DNA of 64,000 nt from Rhizobiales bacterium Y(2018) (GTDB lineage Bacteria; Pseudomonadota; Alphaproteobacteria; Rhizobiales; Aestuariivirgaceae): positions 81,716 through 145,715 of the forward strand of contig SCPD01000016.1 in NCBI GenBank assembly GCA_005502925.1, read 5' to 3'. Below, in pieces: positions 42,336-51,373 of this stretch. The position numbers were made by a program, and so were the translations under genes. Positions within the stretch are counted from its first letter, which is position 1. Each line of letters begins with the position of its first letter. The notes below the pieces were generated by a model. The model ran no database searches. It saw only the letters and a program-made list of their open reading frames with translations, and was not told the DNA's origin.

Positions 42336-43916
42336 CTAAAAGTCCGTCGGGGCGCCGCCTTCACGCTTGCGGCGCTCCACGAACTCATCGAGCTCGGCGC
42401 GGATCGCCTGATCCATGGCGGGCTCCTTGTAGTCGGCGAGCGCCTGCTTATAGACCTGGTTGGCCTTCTGCCAGGCTTCCGGCTTGCCGGCGGCGAGCCA
42501 TTGCTGATTGTTGCGCCAGTCGGAAATCATCGGCGCATAGAAGGCGGTCTCGTAGCGCGCCAGCGTATGGGCGGCGCCGAAGAAATGGCCGCCCGGCCCC
42601 ACTTCGCGCATGGCCTCGATGCCGAGCGCATCAGTATCGGTCGCCAAAGGCTGGAGGAATTCCATCACCATCTGGATCAGGTCGCAATCGAGCACGAACT
42701 TCTCGAAGCTGGCGACGAGCCCGCCTTCGAGCCAGCCGGCGCCATGCATGATGAGATTGCCGCCGCCCATGGTAACGCCCCACAGCGAGAAGACGCTTTC
42801 ATAAGCGGCCTGGGCGTCGACCGCATTGGCGGCGCAGGTATTCGAGGTGCGGTACGGCACTTTGTAGCGGCGCGCCATCTGGCCGCCGACGATGCAGGCC
42901 TTCATGTATTCGGGCGTGCCGAAGGCTGGCGCCCCCGACTTCATATCGACATTCGAGGTGAAGCCGCCATAGATGAAAGGTGAGCCCTTGCGCACCAGCT
43001 GGGTGAAGGCCATGCCGGCCAGCGCCTCGGCATTCTGTTCGACGATGGCGCCCGCGACCGTGACCGGCGCCATGGCGCCCGCCAGCGTGAAGGGCGTCAC
43101 GCAGACGATCTGGTTCAAGGCCGACATTTCCATGATGCCGCGCAGCATCGGCGCGTCGAGCTTCAGGGGCGAGTTGGTGTTGATGATGGTAAAGAGCGAC
43201 GGCTCACGCGTGAGCTGCTCAGGCGTAATGCCGCGGGCGATGCGGGCGATCTCGATGCCGTCGCGGATGCGCTCCTCGCCCAGCGAATAAGCGTGGAAGG
43301 GCTTGTCGGTCAGCACCGCCATGTCGCGCAAGGCTTCGAGATGGCGGATCGAGGCATGCAGGTCGATCGGCTCGACCGGGTAGCCCGAGATGAAGCCGAT
43401 ACAGTTGAAATACTGCGCGAGCTTCAGGAAGTTCTTGTAATCGGCATGGTTGCCGGAACGCCGGCCATTGTCGATATCGGCGCTGTTGGGTGGACTGCCG
43501 ACGGTGCCGAAGGTCATCATCGGCCCGCCGACCTTGAAGCTGTTCGCCGGATTGCGGGCATGGAAGGTGAAATCCTGGGGTGCCGAGGCGATCAATTCCT
43601 CGACCATGGCGCGGTCGAAGCGCACCCGCTCGCCCTCGATCCTGGCGCCGGCCTTTTGCAGCAGGTCGCGGGCCTCGGGCAGCATGAAATCCATGCCGAT
43701 CTCTTCGAGAACGGTGAGGGAAGCCTGGTGGATGGACTCGACCTCGTCGGCGGAGATGATCTCCATCGCCGGGAAAAGCCGCTTCACCTTGCGGCGCGGC
43801 AATTGCGCGATGCCACGCGCCTGCGGGGCCGCATCCCCGCCGCGGCGGCCTTCGCGGCGGCGGCGGTGATGGCCGGTGGTTTCGATCGATGTCTCGGATG
43901 TCGGTTGTTCGGTCAT
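42336..43916 (-). CDS. MttB superfamily corrinoid methyltransferase, second copy
   Basis: 526 residues, clearly paralogous to the first copy: FTFHARNPAN, IINTNSPLKLDAPM, FTLAGAMAPVT.AGAIVEQNAEALAG, FTSNVDMKSGAPAFGTPEYMKAC and NLIMHGAGWLEGGLVASFEKF are nearly the same. No amber codon in frame. The Arg/His-rich N-terminus (HHRRRREGRRGG) may aid folding or protein contacts. It starts four bases after the LysR stop and so is in one transcript with it. A duplication of the first copy is likely, now with separate control and perhaps another substrate. Confidence 0.85.
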   Translation of the reverse strand: MTEQPTSETSIETTGHHRRRREGRRGGDAAPQARGIAQLPRRKVKRLFPAMEIISADEVESIHQASLTVLEEIGMDFMLPEARDLLQKAGARIEGERVRFDRAMVEELIASAPQDFTFHARNPANSFKVGGPMMTFGTVGSPPNSADIDNGRRSGNHADYKNFLKLAQYFNCIGFISGYPVEPIDLHASIRHLEALRDMAVLTDKPFHAYSLGEERIRDGIEIARIARGITPEQLTREPSLFTIINTNSPLKLDAPMLRGIMEMSALNQIVCVTPFTLAGAMAPVTVAGAIVEQNAEALAGMAFTQLVRKGSPFIYGGFTSNVDMKSGAPAFGTPEYMKACIVGGQMARRYKVPYRTSNTCAANAVDAQAAYESVFSLWGVTMGGGNLIMHGAGWLEGGLVASFEKFVLDCDLIQMVMEFLQPLATDTDALGIEAMREVGPGGHFFGAAHTLARYETAFYAPMISDWRNNQQWLAAGKPEAWQKANQVYKQALADYKEPAMDQAIRAELDEFVERRKREGGAPTDF

Positions 43917-43920
43917 GGGT

Positions 43921-44835
43921 CTACCGGTAAGCGGCGAGGTTGGGATCGGCAGCGACCTGCTTCAGCAGCCAGTCCTCGAAACGTTTGATCTTGGGCTTGA
44001 GCTTATCCTCGGGCTTGCAGGCGAACTGCCAGCGATGGCGGTGCGGCACGAGGAGCGGGAAAGGCTGGACGAGCCTGCCCATGCGGATCTCATCGGTGGC
44101 GAAAGGACCGATGGTCATGGCGAGGCCGCGCCCGTCGATGGCCGCCTCCTGCGCCAATATATAACTGTCGAAAGCGAGGCGGTCGGAGAGTTCGATATTT
44201 TTCACCCCTGCCCCTTCGAGCCACAGCCGCCAGTCCTCCTCGGCGGTGTAGACATAAAGCAGCTTGTGCTTTTTGAGGTCGGATGGGCTTTTCAGCGCAT
44301 TCGGGCCTTTCAGCAGATCGGGCGAGCAGACCGGCGTCAGCAGCGAACGAAAAAGCGGCCGATAATTGTGGCTGGGTGACTTGTTGCGCGCCAGCACGAT
44401 GCCGCAGTCGACATTGCTCTCGTCGAACTCCCAGTCGAAATAAGCGGTCGAGAGCCTGACCTTCATATCGGGATAACGGCGCTCGAAATCGTGAAGCCGC
44501 GGGATCAGCCATTTGAGCGCCACGGTCACATAGACCTGGATGGTCAGCTCATTGTCAGCGACAGCCGGGCGGAGATTGCGCGTCTGCGTCTCGATCTGGT
44601 CGAAGGCATCGCGCACCGGGGGAAAATAGGCATGCCCGGCGGCGGTCAGCTCGGCGCGGCGGGCATCGCGCTTGAACAGCTGCAAGCCCAATTGCTGCTC
44701 CAGAGCCTTGACCTGATGGCTCACGGCGGAACGGGTGATGCCAAGCTCGCCGGCGGCCAGCCGGAAGGAACCGAGCCGGGCAGCGGCCTCGAAGGCGGTC
44801 AATGCACGCAAGGGGGGAAGATCGCGGCGGGGCAA
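43921..44835 (-). CDS. LysR family regulator (GcvA-like)
   Basis: 304 residues. The N-terminus (LPPLRALTAFEAAARLGSFRLAAGELGITRSAVSHQVKALEQQLG in parts) matches the GcvA subgroup. The start is TTG 44835, which puts the conserved 'RR.LPPL.AL.AFEAAAR' at the terminus. It precedes the second MttB gene by four bases and is divergent from the third MttB gene; the T-N11-A palindrome at 44869-44893 lies between. It likely controls both methyltransferases. Confidence 0.86.
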   Translation of the reverse strand: MPRRDLPPLRALTAFEAAARLGSFRLAAGELGITRSAVSHQVKALEQQLGLQLFKRDARRAELTAAGHAYFPPVRDAFDQIETQTRNLRPAVADNELTIQVYVTVALKWLIPRLHDFERRYPDMKVRLSTAYFDWEFDESNVDCGIVLARNKSPSHNYRPLFRSLLTPVCSPDLLKGPNALKSPSDLKKHKLLYVYTAEEDWRLWLEGAGVKNIELSDRLAFDSYILAQEAAIDGRGLAMTIGPFATDEIRMGRLVQPFPLLVPHRHRWQFACKPEDKLKPKIKRFEDWLLKQVAADPNLAAYR

Positions 44836-44868
44836 GTGGGTTCACCAGAGCAATTATCGCCTGCTCTA

Positions 44869-44893
44869 TAACACCTTGAAAATAAGGGTGTTA
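44869..44893. promoter_or_regulatory. T-N11-A palindrome between LysR and the third MttB gene
   Basis: TAACACC, eleven bases, GGTGTTA: perfect seven-base arms with the T-N11-A layout of LysR sites. It is 34 bases from the LysR start codon and 129 bases before the MttB start. Confidence 0.6.
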
Positions 44894-45021
44894 AGTGGGG
44901 TTAAACGGAAACATCGCCGGTTTGATGGTGAGTTATTTTCACGTGGCTGCCTACAAGATTGAGGCTTTCGGTTTTTCGACGCCCGGCGCACATTCCGGCT
45001 CATCTGTACCAGGAGATTCCG

Positions 45022-46602
45022 ATGAGTGTCGTCGAGGATATTTCGCGCCGGCGTGGTGGACGTGAAGCCCGCAAAGCGTTGCGCGCCCGGCCGATTCCGC
45101 GCGAGGAAGCCGCCGTCCGCCCCGGCATGGAAGGCGGGCAATACCGCCCCCTCAAAGAGCGCGACATGGAGCGCATCCACGAGACGGCGTTGAAGCTCCT
45201 CGAAACCGTCGGCCTCGGCCAGGCCATTCCTTCCTGCATCGAAGCGCTCACCGCCAAAGGCGCCTTCATGAACGAGCATGGCCGCCTCTGCCTGCCCAAG
45301 GCGCTGATCGAGGACACGCTCGCCATTTGCGCCCGCGATTTCGTGCTCTATGGCCGCGATCCCAAGCACGACATGGAGCCCTGGGGCAACAAGGTCTATT
45401 TCGGTACCGCCGGCGCGGCCGTCCATATCGTCGATGTCCAGACCAGGACCTATCGCGAGTCCCTGCTGGCCGATCTCTATGACTGCGCCCGCATCGTCGA
45501 TCAGTGCGAGCATATCCATTTCTATCAGCGCCCGATCACGGCGCGCGACATGCTGACCGGCCACGATCTCGATATCAACACAATGTATGCCTGCATGGCC
45601 GGCACGTCGAAACATGTCGGCACCAGCATGGTGGCGCCCGAGCACGTCACCGAATGCCTGGAGATCCTGCATTATGTCGCGGGCGGCGAGGAGAAATGGC
45701 GGGCTCGGCCCTTCATCTCGCAGTCGAACTGCTTCGTCGTGCCGCCGATGAAATTCGCCGAGGACGCCTGCCGCTGCCTCGAAGTCGCGGTCCGCGGCGG
45801 CATGCCGGTACTGCTGCTGTCGGCCGGCCAGGCCGGCGCCACGGCACCGGCGGCGCTTGCCGGCACCGTGGCCCAGGCGGTCGCCGAATGTCTTGCCGGC
45901 CTCGCTTATGTGAATGCGATCAAGCCGGGTGCCGTCGCGATCTGGGGCCCCTGGCCCTTCGTTTCGGACCTTCGCACCGGCGCCATGTCGGGTGGCTCGG
46001 GTGAGCAGGCGCTGATCACCGCGGCCTGCGCGCAAATGGGCCATTTCTACCGGCTCACTGTCGGCTCGGCCGCCGGCATGTGCGACTCGAAGCTGCCTGA
46101 TGTGCAGGCGGGTTATGAAAAAGGCGTCACCGCCTCGCTCGCCGCCATGACCGGCATCAACCTTCTCTATGAAAGTGCCGGCATGCATGCCTCGCTTCTG
46201 GGCTTCTGCCTGGAAAGCCTGCTCATCGACAATGACATGCTGGGTTCGATCAACCGCAATGTGCGCGGCATCGAGGTCAATGACGAGAGCCTGTCATTCG
46301 ACGTCATCGCCAATGTCTGCATCGAGGGCCCGGGCCATTATCTCGGCCACGATCAGACGCTCAGCCTGATGCAGAAGGAATATATCTATCCGGCGCTCGG
46401 CAACCGCATGAGTCCCAAGGAATGGAACGAAGCCGGCCGGCCCGACATCGTCGAGCGGGCAACGGCGCGCAAGATGGAAATCCTCACCACCTATTATCCA
46501 GAATACATCCCGTCCGAGATCGACGATCTCATCCGCTCCAAGCACGACATCAAGCTGCCGCGCGAGGTCATGCAGCCGGGCGATCCGAGGTGGTTCACTT
46601 AA
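45022..46602 (+). CDS. MttB superfamily corrinoid methyltransferase, third copy
   Basis: 526 residues, more distant from the other two. Conserved parts are HETALKLLETVGLG, FVLYGRDPKHDME, the YQRPITARDML loop, VVPPMKFAEDACRCLEVA and GSAAGMCDSKLPDVQAGYEKG. No in-frame amber codon. The N-terminus is again Arg-rich (RRRGGREARKALRARP). The ATG at 45022 follows CCAGGAGATTCCG. It is transcribed away from LysR. It presumably handles another methylated amine, feeding the same corrinoid and folate system as the methyltransferase and activator at 9644-12651. Confidence 0.85.
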   Translation: MSVVEDISRRRGGREARKALRARPIPREEAAVRPGMEGGQYRPLKERDMERIHETALKLLETVGLGQAIPSCIEALTAKGAFMNEHGRLCLPKALIEDTLAICARDFVLYGRDPKHDMEPWGNKVYFGTAGAAVHIVDVQTRTYRESLLADLYDCARIVDQCEHIHFYQRPITARDMLTGHDLDINTMYACMAGTSKHVGTSMVAPEHVTECLEILHYVAGGEEKWRARPFISQSNCFVVPPMKFAEDACRCLEVAVRGGMPVLLLSAGQAGATAPAALAGTVAQAVAECLAGLAYVNAIKPGAVAIWGPWPFVSDLRTGAMSGGSGEQALITAACAQMGHFYRLTVGSAAGMCDSKLPDVQAGYEKGVTASLAAMTGINLLYESAGMHASLLGFCLESLLIDNDMLGSINRNVRGIEVNDESLSFDVIANVCIEGPGHYLGHDQTLSLMQKEYIYPALGNRMSPKEWNEAGRPDIVERATARKMEILTTYYPEYIPSEIDDLIRSKHDIKLPREVMQPGDPRWFT

Positions 46603-47221
46603 AGATCGCCGGCCAGATCATCCAGACGCCGACCGCGATCAACGACAGTCCGAACAGGATATTGAGGTTGCGGTTGGCGGCGCTGCCGCGCAGCAGAGCC
46701 GCGATGGCGACGCCGGCAAGGGTCCAGACGATGAACGCGATCAAATTGTTGAGCGTGAAGATCGTCGAGATGAAGAAGACCTCACCGAAACGATCATCGC
46801 CCGGCGCCAGGAACTGGGTGAACAACAGCATGATGATCACATAGGCCTTGGGATTGAGGAGCAGCACGACGGCGCCGTCGATGAATCCTACGCCGCGCGG
46901 CGCCATCCCCTCCTCCACCGTGACCGTCGACTCGATCCGCGCGGCGCCCAGGAATTGCACGCCGATCCATATGACATAGAGACCGCCGGCAAGCTCGATC
47001 CAGCGCATCAGCTGGGGATCGGAAAGCAGCGTCACCTCGAGGCCGAGGCCGATCAGCATCGTCACGATGAAGGTCGCGACATGATAGCCCGCCAAAGACG
47101 GCATAGCGCCGCGCATGCCCTTGGAGGCGCCTACCGAGGCAAAGAAGGCATTGCCAGGTCCGGGGCTGTAGGCTAGCGGAAAAAGAAAGATGATCAGCGC
47201 GATCGAGCGGGAAAGGTCCAT
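46595..47221 (-). CDS. LysE/RhtB family amino acid exporter
   Basis: 208 residues with six hydrophobic segments and the family's SPGPGNAFFASVGASKGMRG near residue 20. LysE-type proteins export amino acids or small amines. The ATG at 47221 has GGAG six bases upstream. It overlaps the third MttB gene tail to tail by eight bases, so the two are not one transcript. An exporter here might remove a toxic demethylation product, but this is only a guess. Confidence 0.82.
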   Translation of the reverse strand: MDLSRSIALIIFLFPLAYSPGPGNAFFASVGASKGMRGAMPSLAGYHVATFIVTMLIGLGLEVTLLSDPQLMRWIELAGGLYVIWIGVQFLGAARIESTVTVEEGMAPRGVGFIDGAVVLLLNPKAYVIIMLLFTQFLAPGDDRFGEVFFISTIFTLNNLIAFIVWTLAGVAIAALLRGSAANRNLNILFGLSLIAVGVWMIWPAIFK

Positions 47222-47370
47222 ACGAAGCTCCATCCTGGGATTCCCTGGCACGCTGGCGCATCGCCAAGAGAGCCTCCACCCGATTCACACCATTTACCCT
47301 GTCGCGCGCAGCCCATAGTCTGCCGCTCTCATCCGTTGGCGAAGCGGCGCACAACGGTTAATTTGACCGC

Positions 47371-48036
47371 ATGGACCACCCCATCCTGCAAGCGATCGCA
47401 CGCGAAAGCTTCACGCCGCTCGGCTGGTTTTCACCCGGCCGGGACGATCGCGTGCCGGAAGGCACCCGCTTCGTCATCCTGATCGGCAATGCGGGGCCGC
47501 AGATGTTCCGCCGCTTCACCCGTGAGCGCGATCCCTTGCATGACCTGATGGACGACTGGTGCCGCGAAGTGATCGGCCGGCTGGCGCGTGATCTCGACGC
47601 CAAGGCCGTCTATCCCTTCGACAAGCCGCCTCTGCCCTTTCTCAGCTGGGCCAGGCGCGCCAAGGCCGGTCATGTGTCGCCGCTCGGTCTCAATATCCAT
47701 ACGACCTATGGCCTATGGCACGCGTTTCGCGCCGCCCTGCTCTTTCCGGTCGAATTCGATCTGCCGTCTTTGTCGCTCGGCGCGCACCCTTGTGAGAGCT
47801 GCGACGGCAAGCCTTGCCTCAGCGCCTGTCCGGTCGATGCCTTTTCGGGCACGAGCTATGACGTGCCGCGCTGCATCGATCATATCGCCTCACCCACCGG
47901 AGAGAACTGCATGGCGAATGGCTGCCTTGCGCGCCGGGCCTGTCCGGTCGGCCGCGCTTTCGCCTATGGTCCGGCCCAAGCGCAGTTCCATATGCGCGCC
48001 TTCCGCAAAGCCCATCTGATTGGAAACCCCGCATGA
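47371..48036 (+). CDS. Fe-S cluster protein resembling QueG or a cobalamin-processing (CblC-like) protein
   Basis: 221 residues. The C-terminal third has a ferredoxin-like cysteine run C141-x2-C144-x4-C149-x3-C153P and a second set C180, C185, C191P, giving room for one or two [4Fe-4S] clusters. The N-terminal half (FVILIGNAGPQMFRRF, PFDKPPLPFLSWARRAK, SPLGLNIHTTYGLWHAFR) recalls MMACHC/CblC-type cobalamin-binding proteins and the QueG C-terminus. The assignment is from memory of sequence shape. A reductive cobalamin role would fit the MttB and RACo genes. It starts an operon with overlapping methyltransferase and GFA genes. Confidence 0.6.
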   Translation: MDHPILQAIARESFTPLGWFSPGRDDRVPEGTRFVILIGNAGPQMFRRFTRERDPLHDLMDDWCREVIGRLARDLDAKAVYPFDKPPLPFLSWARRAKAGHVSPLGLNIHTTYGLWHAFRAALLFPVEFDLPSLSLGAHPCESCDGKPCLSACPVDAFSGTSYDVPRCIDHIASPTGENCMANGCLARRACPVGRAFAYGPAQAQFHMRAFRKAHLIGNPA

Positions 48037-48950
48037 GCTATTCCCGCATCGCCCGCAAGCTGGCGCAAGGCCAGACCATCATCCTCGACGGCGGCACCGG
48101 CACCGATATCCAGGCGCGCGGCGTGCCGATGGCGGGCGAGACCTGGTGCGCCGAGGCCAATCTGACCCATCCGGATGTCGTGCGCTCGGTGCATGAAGAC
48201 TATATCAAGGCGGGCGCCGAGATCATCACCGCCAACACCTATCCGACGAGCCCGTTGCTCTTCAACGCGCTGGGACGCGACGAGGATATGGTCCACATCG
48301 ACAAGGAAGCGGTCAGGATCGCGCGCGAGGCGGCGCAAGACCGCGTGCCGGTCGCCGGCTCCTTCTCGGTCATGCGGCCGATGGAGCAAGGCGTCGATCG
48401 CGTGAAGGCCTATCGCGAATGGCCGGAAAAAGAGGCGCGCGCGCTGATGAAGCGCAAGGCCGAGAGCATGGCGGATGCCGGCTGCGATCTCATCATGATG
48501 GAGATGATGCGCGACTATGATTATTCGCTGTGGGCGACGGAAGCCGCGGTCGCGACCGGCCTGCCGGTGTGGATTGGCATTTCGACCGAGCCGCGTGATG
48601 ACGGCGTACTCACCGGCTTCGCCAGGCCCGACCAGCCGCTCGACAAGATCGCGGCGGCATTGGCCCAGACGGGTGGCGACGTCATCTCGATCATGCACAC
48701 TCTGCCCAATCACATCGGCGATGCGCTCAAGATCGTGCGCCAGAGCTGGCAAGGCCCGCTCGGCGCTTACCCTGAAAGCGGCTTCTTCAAGATGCCGGAC
48801 TGGCAGTTCGTCGACATCATCGAGCCCGAAGCGCTCGTCACCTATGCGCGCCAGTGGCAGGCCGCGGGTGCGTCCATCTTCGGCGGCTGCTGCGGCACCA
48901 ATCCGCAGCACATCACGGCTTTGGCCCATGCGTTCGGGAGAGCTTCATGA
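48033..48950 (+). CDS. Homocysteine S-methyltransferase family protein
   Basis: 305-residue barrel of the BHMT/MmuM family: ILDGGTGTDIQARG at the N-terminus and the zinc pair C286-C287 in FGGCCGTNPQHI. The third zinc ligand, normally the Cys of a 'G.NC' motif, is here SIMH (M221-H222), so His222 may substitute. The enzyme moves a methyl group from a methyl donor (betaine, S-methylmethionine) to homocysteine. It overlaps both neighbours by four bases (ATGA). In this place it may receive methyl groups from demethylated betaines (inference). Confidence 0.83.
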   Translation: MSYSRIARKLAQGQTIILDGGTGTDIQARGVPMAGETWCAEANLTHPDVVRSVHEDYIKAGAEIITANTYPTSPLLFNALGRDEDMVHIDKEAVRIAREAAQDRVPVAGSFSVMRPMEQGVDRVKAYREWPEKEARALMKRKAESMADAGCDLIMMEMMRDYDYSLWATEAAVATGLPVWIGISTEPRDDGVLTGFARPDQPLDKIAAALAQTGGDVISIMHTLPNHIGDALKIVRQSWQGPLGAYPESGFFKMPDWQFVDIIEPEALVTYARQWQAAGASIFGGCCGTNPQHITALAHAFGRAS

Positions 48951-49369
48951 GTGACCACAAGACCGGATCCTGCCTGTGCGGGGCGGTGAAATTCACCGTC
49001 ACCGGGCCGCTGCGCGCCGTCATCGCCTGCCATTGCCAGCAATGCCGCAAGCAGACCGGCAATTACATGTCGGCGACCGGCACCAAGGACGAATATCTCG
49101 ACTTCACCGAAACGCGCGGCCTCAAATGGTACCGCTCCAGCGACACGGCGAAACGCGGCTTCTGCAGCGAATGCGGCTCGAGCTTGTTCTGGAAAGGTGA
49201 TGGGCGCGATTATACCGCGATCGCCGCCGGCGCTCTCGACGGGCCGACCGGCCTCAAGCTCGCCGGCCACATCTTTTGCGACGATGCCGGCGACTATTAC
49301 GAGATCAGCGGTGGCGAATATCGGCAGGGCCAGTGGGGGGCCAATGTCACGGCGCCCTCGAAGGATTGA
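48947..49369 (+). CDS. GFA family (glutathione-dependent formaldehyde-activating) protein
   Basis: 140 residues. Zinc ligands are typical: C9 and C11 (SCLCGAVKF), CHCQQCRKQTG near 28 and FCSECGSSLFW near 72. The fold binds glutathione-formaldehyde adducts in the founding enzyme, though most homologues have no assigned activity. The start at 48947 overlaps the previous stop, so it is co-translated with the homocysteine methyltransferase-like gene. Formaldehyde from oxidative demethylation would be a plausible target. Confidence 0.83.
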   Translation: MSDHKTGSCLCGAVKFTVTGPLRAVIACHCQQCRKQTGNYMSATGTKDEYLDFTETRGLKWYRSSDTAKRGFCSECGSSLFWKGDGRDYTAIAAGALDGPTGLKLAGHIFCDDAGDYYEISGGEYRQGQWGANVTAPSKD

Positions 49370-51373
49370 TCACAAGGCCTTGCCCTGAAGCTTTGCCAAT
49401 TCGGCCAAAGGGATATGGCAGCGGAGCGAATGGCCGGCCTCTTCTTCGACGAAAGGCGGCTCCTTCTCCTCGCAGATGGCGCCGAGCTTGCGCGGGCAGC
49501 GCGTGTGGAAGACGCAGCCCGAGGGCGGGTTGCTGGCGCTCGGGATCTCGCCTTCGAGGCGGATGCGCGACGGCTGTTTACCTTCTAGGCGTGGCACAGC
49601 CGAGAGCAGCGCTTCCGTATAGGGGTGATGCGGGCCATCGAAGACGCGCTCCGAGGAGCCGAGTTCCATGATGCGGCCGAGATAAAGCACCGCGATCTTG
49701 TCGGAGAGATAACGCACCACGCCTAGGTCATGCGAGATGAAGATATAGCTCACTTGCCGCTCGGCCTGGAGGTCGGCGAGGAGATTGAGGATCGCCGCCT
49801 GCACCGAAACATCGAGCGCCGAGGTCGGCTCATCGCAGACGACGAGGCGCGGCGCACCGGCGAAGGCCCGCGCAATGGCGACGCGCTGCTTGAGACCACC
49901 CGACAGCTGGCGCGGCTTCACGGCGAGATGGCGTTCCGACAATCGGACCGACTGGATGAGCTCGATGAGCCGGGTCTTCAACGCATCACCGCTCAAGCCG
50001 CCGAGCCGGCTCAGCGCACGGCCGATGATGCGGCGCACGCTGTGGGCGCGGTTAAGAGCTGAATCGGGATTCTGGAAGACGATCTGCAGCGCCTTGACCT
50101 GATCCTCGGCGCGTTCTTCGAGCAGCGGCGGCAGGGGGTTGGCGTCGAGCGCCACCACGCCACCCTGGTCGGGCGGCAGGAGCCCCAGAACCAACCGGGC
50201 GAAAGTCGTCTTGCCGCTGCCCGATTCACCGACAAGGCCCAGCGTCTCGCCGGCTCCGATCGCCAGAGACACATCTGCGACAGCGCGCAGGGCATGATCG
50301 CCCGAGTGGAACGTCTTGTTCAGTCGATTGATCTCGAGCACGGGCGCTGCGTCGGAGCGTGCGGCGGGAAGCCTCACCTCGGCCGGCGTCTGACGCGGCA
50401 AAAACGCGGCGCGCTCGTGATAGTGGCAGCGCGCAAAACGGCCGCCGAGATCGATCAAGGGCGGCAGCTCGCGACGGCAACGGTCATCGGCGAGCGCACA
50501 ACGATCGGCGAAAGGACAGCCGGTGATCCTGGCGCCCGGGGCCGGCAATGTGCCGGGAATCGTATCGAGGCGGTTGTGGTCCTTGTGTTCGCCGGCACGC
50601 GGCAGGCAGCGTAAGAGCGCCACCGTATAGGGATGGCGCGGCGCATTGAAGAGCTCGGCCGTCGGCCCCTCCTCCACCAGCATGCCGGCATAAAGCACGC
50701 CGACCCGGTCGCACATCCGGGCGACCACCGCGAGATTGTGGCTGATGAACAGGATCGAGGTGCCGAATTCCCGGCGCAGTTGCACGATGAGGTCGAGCAC
50801 TTCCGCCTCGACAGTGGCGTCGAGCCCGGTGGTCGGCTCATCGAGAATGAGCAAGGCCGGATTCTTGGCGAGCGCCATGGCGATGGCGACACGCTGCTGC
50901 ATGCCGCCCGACAACTGATGAGCGTAACGCTCCATCACCCGCTTCGGGTCGGAAATGCGCACCCGGCGCAGCATCTCGGCGGCGCGCTCCTGCGCCTGCG
51001 CTTGCGAGGCACCGGCAAGCGTGAAGATCTCAGCCACTTGCTTTCCGATGCGCAAAGTCGGGTTCAGCGCCTTGCCGGGATCCTGATAGACCATCGACAC
51101 GGTATGGGCGCGCAGGTGCCGGAGCTGGTCACTATCGAGCGCCGTGACATCTTCGCCATCCATGGTGACGCGGCCCGCCGTGATCCGCCCCGCGCGAGGC
51201 AGATAACGCACCGCCGTCAGAGCCACGGTCGACTTGCCGCAGCCCGACTCGCCCACCAGCCCATAGGCTTCGCCGCGCCCAACGCGGAAGCTCACATCAC
51301 GCAGCACGGCCCGGTCGCGGCCACCGACACGATAAGCGACGCTCAATCTTTCGACGGCCAGCGCGTCAGTCAT
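49370..51373 (-). CDS. Fused two-domain oligopeptide/dipeptide ABC transporter ATPase (DppD-DppF type)
   Basis: 667 residues holding two full ATPase units. Domain 1: GESGCGKS near residue 41, LSGGMQQRVAIAMA, LLILDEPTTGLDATV and the oligopeptide C-terminal domain with cysteines (GCPFADRCALADDRC). Domain 2: GESGSGKTTFARL near 385, [29 protein letters not shown] and VFHTRCPRK. Natural DppD-DppF fusions are common (GsiA-like). The ATG at 51373 overlaps the permease stop by eight bases. Its substrate is set by the binding protein at 53248. Confidence 0.88.
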   Translation of the reverse strand: MTDALAVERLSVAYRVGGRDRAVLRDVSFRVGRGEAYGLVGESGCGKSTVALTAVRYLPRAGRITAGRVTMDGEDVTALDSDQLRHLRAHTVSMVYQDPGKALNPTLRIGKQVAEIFTLAGASQAQAQERAAEMLRRVRISDPKRVMERYAHQLSGGMQQRVAIAMALAKNPALLILDEPTTGLDATVEAEVLDLIVQLRREFGTSILFISHNLAVVARMCDRVGVLYAGMLVEEGPTAELFNAPRHPYTVALLRCLPRAGEHKDHNRLDTIPGTLPAPGARITGCPFADRCALADDRCRRELPPLIDLGGRFARCHYHERAAFLPRQTPAEVRLPAARSDAAPVLEINRLNKTFHSGDHALRAVADVSLAIGAGETLGLVGESGSGKTTFARLVLGLLPPDQGGVVALDANPLPPLLEERAEDQVKALQIVFQNPDSALNRAHSVRRIIGRALSRLGGLSGDALKTRLIELIQSVRLSERHLAVKPRQLSGGLKQRVAIARAFAGAPRLVVCDEPTSALDVSVQAAILNLLADLQAERQVSYIFISHDLGVVRYLSDKIAVLYLGRIMELGSSERVFDGPHHPYTEALLSAVPRLEGKQPSRIRLEGEIPSASNPPSGCVFHTRCPRKLGAICEEKEPPFVEEEAGHSLRCHIPLAELAKLQGKAL

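Noticed and set aside
38776..46602. Pyrrolysine (amber) read-through in MttB genes
   Set aside because: All three frames are open without TAG, so pyrrolysine is not used.
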